In this document: positions 13,969-22,313 of the stretch, in pieces
Layout: every line of letters starts with the position of its first letter
How positions within the stretch are numbered: position 1 is the stretch's first letter
NCBI GenBank assembly: GCA_032123435.1
Contig: JAQBFJ010000162.1
Location: 1-26,475, forward strand
Origin: JAQBFJ01 sp032123435
Lineage (GTDB): Bacteria > Verrucomicrobiota > Kiritimatiellia > UBA8416 > JAQBFJ01
Direction: 5' to 3'
Length of the DNA stretch: 26,475 bases
The notes under the pieces: model-generated
What the model saw: only the letters and a program-made list of their open reading frames with translations
What the model was told of the DNA's origin: nothing
Database searches by the model: none
Position numbers and translations under genes: made by a program

Positions 13969-16421
13969 TTGACCCTACACAGTTTCTGGTGTAGGCCGGC
14001 ATATAACGCAAGGAGAAACGCTATTATAATCATAGCCCATATTTCTGGTTCCGGCACTGTAGGAACTGAACCAGGAGGGACTGGTTCGAGCCCGGCTTCT
14101 TGGTATTGTTGCTGATTCTCAAGCACGACTGCTCCTGTCAATGGTGTCACAAGGCTATATTGGGAGCCAATTACCGTCGTTGCTTCGATCCGCAACTTGT
14201 CGCCTGAAGTAAAGTCTTTCATTATCCTGTCGTGTGCCCATAGTCTGACCAAGTGCCGAGAACTTTCCTCGCCTCTGTCCTGCGGCAATTCGCTTAGCAA
14301 CATTCTATCGCGATCAGCAATCCATCTTTTCTCAGCGATCTGCCAGCTTTTAAGCACAGACATGAGATCATTCTGGAAATTGTCCTTACGAGAAACATGG
14401 TGTATCGGTATTAACCCATCCATTTTTTGAATCAGGCGATTGGGTCCATGCTCAGTCTGTATTTCGTAAAGAGCCGGGCCCTCGGGTCTTCGTTCAAAAC
14501 GCTGTCGCAGTTGTTCCCCGGCGGAAAGTAAATACCATTGAGGTCCATGAATCCATAGTATTACTCCTTTCTTCGATTGAGCTGCCAGATCCCATCCTTT
14601 GAGCAGTGCTTCTGTGTTGTCCTGTCCACCAACACATTTCAGATCAATAAGTTTCTTCGTCATGACCTGGATGTTGGTGGGATTGGCGCTCTGCGGCTCA
14701 AATACTTCAAGAACTTTATCGCCCGCGAGTAGAACTGCAAGCTCTCCCCTTGGCGAGACAGATTCAAGGGCAGTCGCAATAGCCTGCAAATGTTTGTCCA
14801 TTTCTGCGGATCCATCGATGACCACAACAATTCTGTCCGGAGCATCAATAGGTTGTTCACTGAGAATTTGAATAACACCGTATTCGCCCTGAATCGTTTC
14901 GTCAGTAGCCCAAGCAACAGTATCAGCAGGATCACGCGTTATAGTGATGGACGTTCGTACGGAGTTGAGTTCAGAACTTGTCAACTCTCCGCGAATTGTA
15001 AAACTTCCTTCTTTGTTCTTTTCTTGCAGGAGTTGATCTGACCCGGAAGAAAAAGCCCCGTTGCCCTCAATCCATATAGAGTGCGCTTTTTCGTCTGCAA
15101 TCCCGAAATTTCTTTCAAGCGTACGAGGTAAAAGAAGCAATCCTGTGTCAGCCTGCAACAGTGTCAGAGGAACTGTAATACCAATGCGAGTTTTCATTTC
15201 TCCACCATTAGGGGGAACAGGGAAGCATTGCATCATAATTCTATCTGGCCCGCATGTTGTGACCAGAACCGGGTCGCGGCGGCGTCTAACAACCTTTCTA
15301 TAGGCTTCACGCACACGGCCACGGCCTCCGAATGCCGCCTCACGTTCTTCGCCATCAATCCATAACGTCAACCTGGACACAACAGCACCGGGAGGCAAAA
15401 GAATTTGCGCGCGAGCTTCTCTTTGACGAGAACTGTCATTTCGAAAGACCATTGTCCATTCGAGATAGGCAAGAGCTGCATCAGCGTTTACTGAACCATC
15501 AAGTCGAGAATCACTAAGTGATAAGCCTTTTAATCGACCAGCGACAACTTCCCCTCCTTGTTCCATGTCAAAATCAAATTCATCCGCCCCTGCCCATCGT
15601 CCTCGACGGCCTGCCCAAAGATTAGGCGCCGGCTTTGTATCAAATGATCTTCCTGTCACACGGAAGTATGTCTTGCGGGCCATCTCCGTTGTGATCTTAC
15701 TGTCCAAGAAGACAACCCAACTTACCAGATCGACAGGACCGGACGGTACTTGGTAGCACGCGCGTAGCATTATATCATCACGGCCCATCGCTCTTAACCA
15801 CTTGATGCCGACAAGATTGGTTTCCTGATTTGGTGATGCCGCAAGTCTAAGACCTACCTTTGTAACAACATCAGGCAGGGAAATTGCTATCAACAACGCC
15901 ATTGCCAGCAGAATACCACGCCACAATCCGGGAAGCCTGCCGTCTTTACAAAGATACAGTTGCGTCAGTCGACGATATCGGATCGAACTGACAAAAGAGA
16001 ATAATGGAGACATCGGCATGAATGACAACAAGCCTATGCCGAAATAAATGATAGCTGCAAATCCTATAACTGCAATGGGAAGAACCGGCAGGAACAACAA
16101 TGCATAGTAGAAACTGATTGCAATTGCTGCACCATTCAACAATCCTAACCATATGAGATTTTTCTGATAATTCTTGGTCAGCGCAAGCCAGACTAGAAAG
16201 TTTGCACTAGGCACAACTGCCACTAACAACGCATGGCCAATAGTGGGAATCGGATCGAAAAGCATTCCAGCACACATGCCGGTTACAGCTTCGAACACCA
16301 GTGTTCCAAGAGGCAAAAGAATTCCAAATGTGAACAATAGGCCGCTTCGGAAACTCTTCCACTTTGAACTTCGCTCCGCCTTCTTTGAGGGATTGTCTTT
16401 TTGATTTGTAAGTTCTGTCAT
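13959..16421 (-). CDS. VIT/vWA membrane protein with PEP-CTERM-like sorting tail
   Basis: About 820 residues. Five or six membrane segments occupy roughly 25-190. A VIT-like domain covers about 312-425 (LEWTMVFRNDSSRQREARAQ and LPPGAVVSRLTLWIDGEERE). A vWA-like domain at 530-690 begins DRIVVVIDGSAEM; its MIDAS is degenerate, with DGSAE where DxSxS is standard. The last 35 residues are TVPEPEIWAM, a hydrophobic helix (IIIAFLLALYAGL) and a basic end (HQKLCRVKCR), the tripartite layout of a PEP-CTERM signal. Similar exosortase-linked VIT proteins are known from XrtN and MSEP-CTERM systems. The start is chosen at ATG 16421 because AAAGGAG is seven bases upstream; ATG 16427 would leave only one base between. 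The gene overlaps the exosortase gene by 10 bp. Confidence 0.85.
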   Translation of the reverse strand: MTELTNQKDNPSKKAERSSKWKSFRSGLLFTFGILLPLGTLVFEAVTGMCAGMLFDPIPTIGHALLVAVVPSANFLVWLALTKNYQKNLIWLGLLNGAAIAISFYYALLFLPVLPIAVIGFAAIIYFGIGLLSFMPMSPLFSFVSSIRYRRLTQLYLCKDGRLPGLWRGILLAMALLIAISLPDVVTKVGLRLAASPNQETNLVGIKWLRAMGRDDIMLRACYQVPSGPVDLVSWVVFLDSKITTEMARKTYFRVTGRSFDTKPAPNLWAGRRGRWAGADEFDFDMEQGGEVVAGRLKGLSLSDSRLDGSVNADAALAYLEWTMVFRNDSSRQREARAQILLPPGAVVSRLTLWIDGEEREAAFGGRGRVREAYRKVVRRRRDPVLVTTCGPDRIMMQCFPVPPNGGEMKTRIGITVPLTLLQADTGLLLLPRTLERNFGIADEKAHSIWIEGNGAFSSGSDQLLQEKNKEGSFTIRGELTSSELNSVRTSITITRDPADTVAWATDETIQGEYGVIQILSEQPIDAPDRIVVVIDGSAEMDKHLQAIATALESVSPRGELAVLLAGDKVLEVFEPQSANPTNIQVMTKKLIDLKCVGGQDNTEALLKGWDLAAQSKKGVILWIHGPQWYLLSAGEQLRQRFERRPEGPALYEIQTEHGPNRLIQKMDGLIPIHHVSRKDNFQNDLMSVLKSWQIAEKRWIADRDRMLLSELPQDRGEESSRHLVRLWAHDRIMKDFTSGDKLRIEATTVIGSQYSLVTPLTGAVVLENQQQYQEAGLEPVPPGSVPTVPEPEIWAMIIIAFLLALYAGLHQKLCRVKCR

Positions 16422-16476
16422 AACCATGCTCCTTTCTGCCCGGGCATTATAAGTGTTATTGCCATATCTGTCATTC

Positions 16477-19140
16477 TCAATTTGTCTTCAATTCTATTTG
16501 GGGCAGGAACTGACTAATGACAATTATTAACATTCCCGTCCCCGTATATCCCAAACCTATTAAAATCAGCGAGACGAACAAAAGGATAACCCAGGCAGAA
16601 CATTGAAACGTCTGATACGGAATAAGAATTTTATCAATGTTACGCTTCCATTTCCTGACACCTCGTAAAGCCGCCAGCAGAATAATCAATCCGGCGCCGA
16701 AATAAAACAACAGTCCTATATAAACAGATCCCGGCTTGTGGCCGCCTGTTATAATCTTGGCGGAAGAATGGGGCTGTTGGGTAAAAAAGAAAAGCAGGCA
16801 GGCTTCCCCCAGATAAGGAGCATGTTGACGACTGGAAAGGATTTGCGGCCCTAACAGACTTCCGTTCGGTAACGGCCATGTCGCGGATAACACCTGTGTA
16901 CCTATGGTGTAAGCATGGTCCAGTCTGCCGTTTGCTTTGGCCGCGGCCAATCCAAAAGCATTGGCCGCAGGACTAAACCCTGCAACGATGGGGCCTGCGT
17001 CTACATCGTAAAACAACCGGAAAGACATATAATCGGAAAACTCGCTATCAACGTTTCTTGGATACTCACGAAAACCTGCTGCCCACCATGTTTCCTGCCA
17101 GAAATATTTTTCGTAAAGCTTATACCATTCTTCGGCTTTATCGAGCCAAAGTTCAGGCGCAAAAATAAGCGTATAAGAATTGCCCACACCTCTTGATGGT
17201 CCAAGATGTTCAGCGGTATCATCATTCATCAGATACGGAATAAGACCTCGCTTGTCGAGCATGTCTCCCTCAAACGCACGAACAGAACGATAAATGAAAT
17301 TACTGTGATCAGCACCAAGCGCTTTGTCCGCGCGCTGAATACAGGCAATAGCAGCAAGGATATCTATTGGATAACATTCACCTGGGTAATCCTCGAGCAC
17401 GCCATGCGGAGAAGCATCCAGCTCAGCCGCTAGAGTGTCGATTTGATCACGCAGAAGAGCGGCGTGCTTACCATCTCCTACGAGATTCTCGTAACTCGTG
17501 CAACCAGCGATAATTAATGAACGAAAGAAAACATTCTCCGTATGCATGTAATCTTTCCCCCAATGTGTCTTGACCCAAACGTGATGAATGGGATCCGTAA
17601 TAAGGTCTATAGCAGCTTCGATAGTTTTACGGGCGTAGACGCGAGGCTCTTCTATGGAAAGACTGTGATCTTTTTCCCATGCCTTCTGCAATGCCTCTGT
17701 TGCCCACAAATAATACACCGAGCCGAACATGGGCCATTCCGTACTTGGAACATCGTAGAGATTAAGATGTCCGGCCTTGCCTGACTCTATTCGCTGTCTT
17801 GCCCATCGTTCATAACGCGGGGTAAGATCCTTGTGAAGTCGCCATGCAATCCTTGGTATTCCCTCGCCTCGTATATTAGGATCCGACAAATCACGCATAA
17901 CGATTACGCCTGGTGCCAGAAAGAAATATACGCCTAAACACGCGAGAATTACGCCATTTACGTATTTACAGATGGTTGCATATCCTGGTCTTGTTAATTC
18001 CATAAGACCCAATTCCTTCTCACTTTTTTCTCGTGTTCTCGTAACAACATCCGCAACAACAGCGCATTCAAGTCCAAACGGCAAATAACCTGCAAATCCA
18101 AGAATAGGCATTTCAAAGACTCTGAATCTGTTCACGAACGGTACAGTATATATCCATTTTGCAAGACTTTGATAATTCCACAGTTCCCAAAAAATGCCGC
18201 ACACCAGGCCTGATAATGCCAGGAGATAAATGTTTTTCCAGCGACCATTCATAATATCAGAAAAAATATTTTTCTCTCCTCGGATAGATTGCAGAGAAGT
18301 TATAACGCACAGAGGAGAAACCCAAAGCAAAGGAAAAAGATAGTCTGGCCATATTCCGATCATTGCCAAGCTGAGAGAGAACACTATTAATGCCAGCCAT
18401 GCCAGGACTTTTGGATGAGCAGATCGTATCTTTATAAAGTCATCCATGCCTGCGCTGATTCGCGAAAAGCTTTCCAGCAACTCCCTTGTTCCGAGCACCG
18501 CCGGCAAGACCGTTGAAAAAGGAAGGGTGGCAAAGAAGAAATACTGAAGGCGAGACAGAGTGCCTATGCCTTCGTAATACCAATTTTGTACAAATCGGTT
18601 GAGATACTCGAAGTACCACCAGAAAACAGCACTTATCAGGAACAGAAGTACGAGGAAGCCCGGTCTGTCGCGCAACATGCAATGTTTGGTACGTTTGTAC
18701 GTTAAAGCGTTAACAACAAGAATGTATCCGAGCCACATAGGAGTAAACGTGAACACCTGCAGTGAATTAAACCATGAAAAACGGGTCCATGCCATGAACC
18801 ATGTAACACCCGTGAGTGCCAGGCCCAACCAACCCCACCACGGGAACGGATAGTTGGTTTTGGATCTACCCGCCCCATACTCATCACCAGAACAATTTGC
18901 AATTTGACGATTAGAAGACATGATGCGCATGACGACCGGAACAACCACAGTCAGAATGATGACAGCCAGCGCGAGAAATGCGAACCATGAGAAGGAAGCA
19001 TGCTCAACATAACGGGTAACCGGCGGAAACTCCAAGTAGTCGATTGTTGGCTTCCCGAATGCCATAACTCCAATCAGGGGAAGTAGTATAAGAATCAGCA
19101 GTGCGTCGATCTTCCATCGAATATCGTACAATTTTTTCAT
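16477..19140 (-). CDS. Large polytopic membrane protein with soluble, possibly alpha/alpha-barrel, domain
   Basis: An 887-residue protein not assigned with certainty. Residues 1-455 contain roughly ten membrane segments. Residues 456-790 are soluble and rich in paired helices with Trp, Tyr and His: EWPMFGSVYYLWATEALQKA, HVWVKTHWGKDYMHTENVFF, HGVLEDYPGECYPIDILAAI and WWAAGFREYPRN. This pattern recalls (alpha/alpha)6-barrel enzymes such as the linalool dehydratase/isomerase group, but that is a low-confidence impression. Two more membrane segments end the protein (about 798-820 and 845-880). AGGAGG lies nine bases before ATG. The VIT protein gene follows after 55 bp and then the exosortase, so the three are probably one transcript. 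A palindromic operator lies 73 bp upstream. A role in lipid or surface-polymer handling with the exosortase is possible. Confidence 0.7.
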   Translation of the reverse strand: MKKLYDIRWKIDALLILILLPLIGVMAFGKPTIDYLEFPPVTRYVEHASFSWFAFLALAVIILTVVVPVVMRIMSSNRQIANCSGDEYGAGRSKTNYPFPWWGWLGLALTGVTWFMAWTRFSWFNSLQVFTFTPMWLGYILVVNALTYKRTKHCMLRDRPGFLVLLFLISAVFWWYFEYLNRFVQNWYYEGIGTLSRLQYFFFATLPFSTVLPAVLGTRELLESFSRISAGMDDFIKIRSAHPKVLAWLALIVFSLSLAMIGIWPDYLFPLLWVSPLCVITSLQSIRGEKNIFSDIMNGRWKNIYLLALSGLVCGIFWELWNYQSLAKWIYTVPFVNRFRVFEMPILGFAGYLPFGLECAVVADVVTRTREKSEKELGLMELTRPGYATICKYVNGVILACLGVYFFLAPGVIVMRDLSDPNIRGEGIPRIAWRLHKDLTPRYERWARQRIESGKAGHLNLYDVPSTEWPMFGSVYYLWATEALQKAWEKDHSLSIEEPRVYARKTIEAAIDLITDPIHHVWVKTHWGKDYMHTENVFFRSLIIAGCTSYENLVGDGKHAALLRDQIDTLAAELDASPHGVLEDYPGECYPIDILAAIACIQRADKALGADHSNFIYRSVRAFEGDMLDKRGLIPYLMNDDTAEHLGPSRGVGNSYTLIFAPELWLDKAEEWYKLYEKYFWQETWWAAGFREYPRNVDSEFSDYMSFRLFYDVDAGPIVAGFSPAANAFGLAAAKANGRLDHAYTIGTQVLSATWPLPNGSLLGPQILSSRQHAPYLGEACLLFFFTQQPHSSAKIITGGHKPGSVYIGLLFYFGAGLIILLAALRGVRKWKRNIDKILIPYQTFQCSAWVILLFVSLILIGLGYTGTGMLIIVISQFLPQIELKTN

Positions 19141-19202
19141 GTATATAATCCTCCTAATACCTGTTTTACGGGAATGGATCTGTTAATATTCATATTTTCC
19201 GC

Positions 19203-19237
19203 CTTTGTCTATGCGCAAAGCGCTTTGCGCTACAAAG
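19203..19237 (-). promoter_or_regulatory. Palindromic operator upstream of the 887-residue gene
   Basis: A perfect 18-bp palindrome, GCGCAAAGCGCTTTGCGC, occupies 19213-19230. CAAAG/CTTTG half-sites occur at 19203, 19216, 19223 and 19233. The last three have exactly the offsets (7 and 10 bp) seen in the operator at 20751-20773. No strong -35/-10 pair is visible here, although TATGAA lies just downstream on the minus strand. The winged-helix protein encoded at 19736-20113 is the likely ligand. Confidence 0.65.
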
Positions 19238-19272
19238 CATTCTAACACCAGCTATTGTCCATAAATGCATTT

Positions 19273-19710
19273 CTATTGGGATAATGCGCTACGTATTTGG
19301 GGCTGTTGCCTCTTTAGTTCCACGTCATGTCTCAACAACCAGATTCCAGTCCCTGCGATAAGACAAAAGATTGAATCACAATAAAAGGGGAATGGTGACA
19401 GGTTGAGTTTTAGTCCATAGAAAAGAAGAACCAAGCCTTCAGCAAACATAAGAATAGCGACAATGCCAATAACGTTTGTAAATTTATCCGGCCTTAATGC
19501 AACTGCCAAAAAAAAGATGCCCACTCCAGTGAATGCTCCGGAGGCCATACGAAGCCAATAATTCAACATTGGATCATTTGGAATACTTTCAGCCCCCAAT
19601 TTATTCAACACCACGGTAGCTGAAGACCATGGAAGGACAACTCCAAACACGGATACTCCCCATGCCAATGCGGAAAAGAATAATAACAATCTAAGAAACC
19701 TGTATTTCAT
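19273..19710 (-). CDS. Small four-segment membrane protein (DUF4345-like)
   Basis: A 145-residue protein with four hydrophobic helices at about 5-30, 50-70, 77-98 and 103-127, and a hydrophilic, basic C-terminus. The second helix region (YWLRMASGAFTGVGIFFLAV) and overall size resemble DUF4345-type membrane proteins, whose function is unknown. It follows the regulator gene by 25 bp and precedes the operator in front of the 887-residue gene, so it closes the first half of the module. Confidence 0.65.
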   Translation of the reverse strand: MKYRFLRLLLFFSALAWGVSVFGVVLPWSSATVVLNKLGAESIPNDPMLNYWLRMASGAFTGVGIFFLAVALRPDKFTNVIGIVAILMFAEGLVLLFYGLKLNLSPFPFYCDSIFCLIAGTGIWLLRHDVELKRQQPQIRSALSQ

Positions 19711-19735
19711 TTCACGATCTCACATTTACAATATT

Positions 19736-20113
19736 CTACGCTCTGACTGTTTTCCCCATAGGCAAATGCCCTTGCTCCTTTTCTTGTTGGGGCATTGCGC
19801 TTCTTGCTTTTTCCAATACTTCGCTCAGGGCCGCAAGATACTCGCTGAATCGGTCAAGTCCGGTTTTTGAAATAGACACGGTTGTCCTTGGTTTGTCATC
19901 GATAAAAGCTTTCTGTATCTTGACGGCTTTTGCTTCCTGAAGAACTTTCAAATGCCTGTTCAGATTACCATCCGTCAAGCCGCATTCCTCTTTGAGCTCA
20001 TTAAAGGAAAGACCCTTTTCCGCAGCGCAAAGCGCCGACATGATCGAAAGCCTGTTCGGCTCGTGAAAGATTCTTTCTAATGCTTCCAATGGATTACCAT
20101 TATCATTTCTCAT
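19736..20113 (-). CDS. Winged-helix transcriptional regulator (HTH_34/ArsR-like)
   Basis: A 125-residue regulator. Residues 10-100 form a winged helix: IFHEPNRLSIMSALCAAEKG (first helices), LSFNELKEECGLTDGNLNRHL (helix-turn-helix), then LKVLQEAKAVKIQKAFIDDK and TTVSISKTGLDRF as the wing and last helix. This is the arrangement of the HTH_34 group, which often pairs with membrane proteins. AAGGAGTA overlaps the preceding stop and is well placed for ATG 20113; only four bases separate it from the upstream gene. It sits between the two membrane protein genes and lies inside a region with two copies of one operator, so autoregulation and control of the exosortase half are likely. Confidence 0.85.
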   Translation of the reverse strand: MRNDNGNPLEALERIFHEPNRLSIMSALCAAEKGLSFNELKEECGLTDGNLNRHLKVLQEAKAVKIQKAFIDDKPRTTVSISKTGLDRFSEYLAALSEVLEKARSAMPQQEKEQGHLPMGKTVRA

Positions 20114-20117
20114 GCGC

Positions 20118-20717
20118 CTACTCCTTCAAACGATTCCGGTAAAGAATGTAGCCTCCTGAAACTTCACCAATAAAAAAAACAAGACCCATGGGCCATGGAT
20201 TAACAAACGAGATTCGTGGATCCAAAAGACAGTAAGAGCCGCTTAACATATAGAATACTCCCACAACATAATTTGCTTTGGGTAGAGACTGTCTGTATAC
20301 AACATGAACTAATCCGTAAAGACACATCCAGATGCCAAATAGAAGTTGGTATTGTTCCTGAAGAATAACCGCCAGACTTAGAACCGCGCCAATGGCCAGG
20401 GCCGGCATGGCATCAAGCGCGGGCATAAGTTTTAAAAGCTCGCGGCGCGCTTCTGAATCAAAAAAGAACCAACATGCCAAAGCACCATAATTTAGAGCCA
20501 GTGCAACGACGAGGATCACGCTCCATCCTGCAAGTTGAAACAACGGGGCCTTCGGGATTATTGTGTTTGAAGCCAAAATCAAGGTTCCCACAATTGCAGC
20601 AACACCGCCCATCATGCGTGCAGTACCTGAGTATCCTCGAAAATTCCTCTTCTCAAGAATGAGCTCCTGAAGCTTCCTCACTTGGGCCAAGGCATCATGT
20701 ATGTGACTAGCAATCAT
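20118..20717 (-). CDS. Six-segment membrane protein, first gene of the exosortase module
   Basis: A 199-residue protein with a hydrophilic N-terminal 30 residues (helical, QVRKLQELILEKRNFRGYSG) and about six membrane helices from 33 to 190. No enzymatic motif is visible. The layout, membrane protein directly followed by a winged-helix regulator, suggests a sensor or anti-regulator partner, but this is inference. The leader from the predicted start of transcription is only about 13 bases. The promoter in front of it is overlapped by a palindromic operator, so the gene should be tightly controlled. Confidence 0.75.
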   Translation of the reverse strand: MIASHIHDALAQVRKLQELILEKRNFRGYSGTARMMGGVAAIVGTLILASNTIIPKAPLFQLAGWSVILVVALALNYGALACWFFFDSEARRELLKLMPALDAMPALAIGAVLSLAVILQEQYQLLFGIWMCLYGLVHVVYRQSLPKANYVVGVFYMLSGSYCLLDPRISFVNPWPMGLVFFIGEVSGGYILYRNRLKE

Positions 20718-20737
20718 TCTCTCATCTTTCTACCTAA

Positions 20738-20773
20738 ACTATATCACCACGCAAAGCACTTTGCAAGACAAAG
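20738..20773 (-). promoter_or_regulatory. Promoter overlapped by operator GCAAAG-NN-CTTTGC
   Basis: On the minus strand -35 TTGCAA (20766-20761) and -10 TATAGT (20743-20738) are 17 bp apart, a good sigma70 match, with ATG 20 bp further on. A 14-bp palindrome, GCAAAGCACTTTGC on the plus strand, occupies 20751-20764 and covers part of the -35 and the spacer. A third half-site CAAAG begins at 20769. The same three half-sites recur at 19216, 19223 and 19233. The location is that of a repressor site. Confidence 0.65.
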
Positions 20774-20902
20774 TTTACAGTCTTTTTCTCCTTTATTTAT
20801 AAGGTTTTTATCGGATACTTTAGCGTGGCTAACCCGCAATATAGTCCCAGAAATCAACGAAATCGTCGATTTAGCCTCAGGATTGGTTGCCTAAGCCAAA
20901 TA

Positions 20903-20956
20903 AATGGGGTAACAATCTGCAGGAATGGGGTAATACCCGGTTGACATTACCCCATT
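20903..20956. repeat. 11-bp inverted repeat with an extra direct copy
   Basis: AATGGGGTAAT (20924-20934) and ATTACCCCATT (20946-20956) are perfect inverted copies with an 11-base loop. A further ATGGGGTAA is at 20904-20912. The motif continues into CCATTAACGGG, which recurs in inverse orientation near the tRNA as CCCGTTAATGG (3976-3986). It may be a mobile-element end or a protein-binding site. Confidence 0.6.
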
Positions 20957-21001
20957 AACGGGCCATCTTATTCCCATCCACACCGTGCAACGTCAATTGC
21001 G

Positions 21002-21059
21002 GCGAGAGATCTAAATAAATCCTTATTTTGCTATCTTGAGGGTTGGGCCTTCAGTCCCC
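21002..21059 (+). repeat. 58-bp dispersed direct repeat, copy B
   Basis: This is the second copy of the repeat at 12531-12588, in the same orientation, with seven mismatches in 58. Shared blocks include AATCCTTATTTTGCTAT (with one flanking difference) and CCTTCAGTCCCC. It lies about 300 bp beyond the first gene of the exosortase module. Confidence 0.8.
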
Positions 21060-21275
21060 TTTGACCTCATCGACTTGGAGGAAAACGACACCGCCCTTCT
21101 TTTCTGTTGAGATAATAAGCGCCATACGCTGTGTGCCACTATCGGTATCCATTTAAACTTCTCCGTCAACATCTTCCCGACGCGAACCGTCGATACAAAT
21201 AAGAGGACCCTCTCTCCAAGGCATGCAACGACAACAATGCAGGCAGGCTGTTGCCCTCTGTGGTAAAATCTGTCT

Positions 21276-22076
21276 TCAGGCGCTCAGTGCCTTACTCCGC
21301 TCAGCGGCGGCTCGAAGAGTTTTCGCCACAATGTTATTGATGGGAGCCTCGGCCAGCACGTTCATGCCTGCTTCGGTTGTGCCTTTTGCGGACGCTACTG
21401 CCTCGATCAGTCTCTCGGCCGAAAAGATCTCTTCCGTTATCAGCCTGGCAGTGCCAAGCATCGTCTGCCGTGCAAGCAAGGCCGCGGCATCGGGCGTGAG
21501 CCCGAGATCCTGGCCGCCTTTAATCATTGCATTGAGAAAATGCGCGAAGAAAGCCGGTCCGGATCCGCTTAAAGCCGTAACAGCATCAAATTGTTCCTCC
21601 GGCAATTCTATCACTTTACCGAATGAAGACAGCAGGCCGACCACCATTTGCCGCTGAGAATCAGACATGGCACTCCCCGCGCAGAACGCACTCATTCCCT
21701 CGGCAACAAGCGTTGCTATATTTGGCATTACCCTTACGATCACGCCGGCCCCGGGCAGAAGGGCTTGTATTGAGCTCAGTCGTTTCCCGGCGGCAATGGA
21801 AATCACAACATGCCTTTTGTTCATATGTCCGGATATTTCATCGAGGACAGAATCCATGTCCTGCGGTTTGACGGCAAGAAATATAATACCTGCTGAATCG
21901 GCCACGGCCGCATTGTTCTCACGTACGCTGATTTTATGATGCTGTTTTAATTCACTGACACGATCGTGATTAATGTCGCACACTGAAATATCAGCCGCAT
22001 CAAGTCCCGCGGACTTGATCAGCCGCGAAATAATAGCTTCCCCCATTTTTCCCGCGCCAATAAAACCTATTTTCAT
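21276..22076 (-). CDS. proC: Pyrroline-5-carboxylate reductase
   Basis: A 266-residue enzyme of standard length that reduces pyrroline-5-carboxylate to proline with NAD(P)H. The N-terminal Rossmann loop is MKIGFIGAGKMGEAI, with the ribose-binding Asp region at ISVCDINHDR. IIFLAVKPQDM and VIVRVMPNIA are typical of the family. The C-terminal dimer domain has ALSGSGPAFFAHFLNAMI and SAKGTTEAGMNVLAE, the active-site Ser-Gly-Ser and GTTE motifs. GGAGGAG lies six bases before ATG. The gene is transcribed away from the esterase region, and no neighbouring gene belongs to proline synthesis. Confidence 0.96.
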   Translation of the reverse strand: MKIGFIGAGKMGEAIISRLIKSAGLDAADISVCDINHDRVSELKQHHKISVRENNAAVADSAGIIFLAVKPQDMDSVLDEISGHMNKRHVVISIAAGKRLSSIQALLPGAGVIVRVMPNIATLVAEGMSAFCAGSAMSDSQRQMVVGLLSSFGKVIELPEEQFDAVTALSGSGPAFFAHFLNAMIKGGQDLGLTPDAAALLARQTMLGTARLITEEIFSAERLIEAVASAKGTTEAGMNVLAEAPINNIVAKTLRAAAERSKALSA

Positions 22077-22313
22077 GTAACTTCTCCTCCATTCAACTGA
22101 GCTGAAATACTACAGTACAATAATGCCCGGCATTAGTCTCTAATAATCTGACAACTACACCTTGAAGCCACACCATAAGCGAAATATGTTTACCATGAAA
22201 AGATGGACTTGTAATAAGTCCCAAATTGTCCTCTTGTGTATTTAAATACCTTTCATTATTGTATTACCTCGGTTTGCTTCAATCAAATCCGGCATGCGGA
22301 GTGAATCATTTTT

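Larger units (their letters stand above)
20774..21275. other. Gene-poor stretch between the exosortase module and proC
   Basis: About 500 bp without a convincing gene. It holds the inverted repeat at 20924-20956, repeat copy B at 21002-21059, and a 33-codon minus-strand frame (21152-21051) reading MDTDSGTQRMALIIS and ending inside the repeat. That frame has an in-frame TAA directly before its ATG, preceded by open codons (MPWREGPLICIDGSRRED and onward), so it looks like the interrupted 3' end of a lost gene. I cannot name that gene. Confidence 0.45.
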
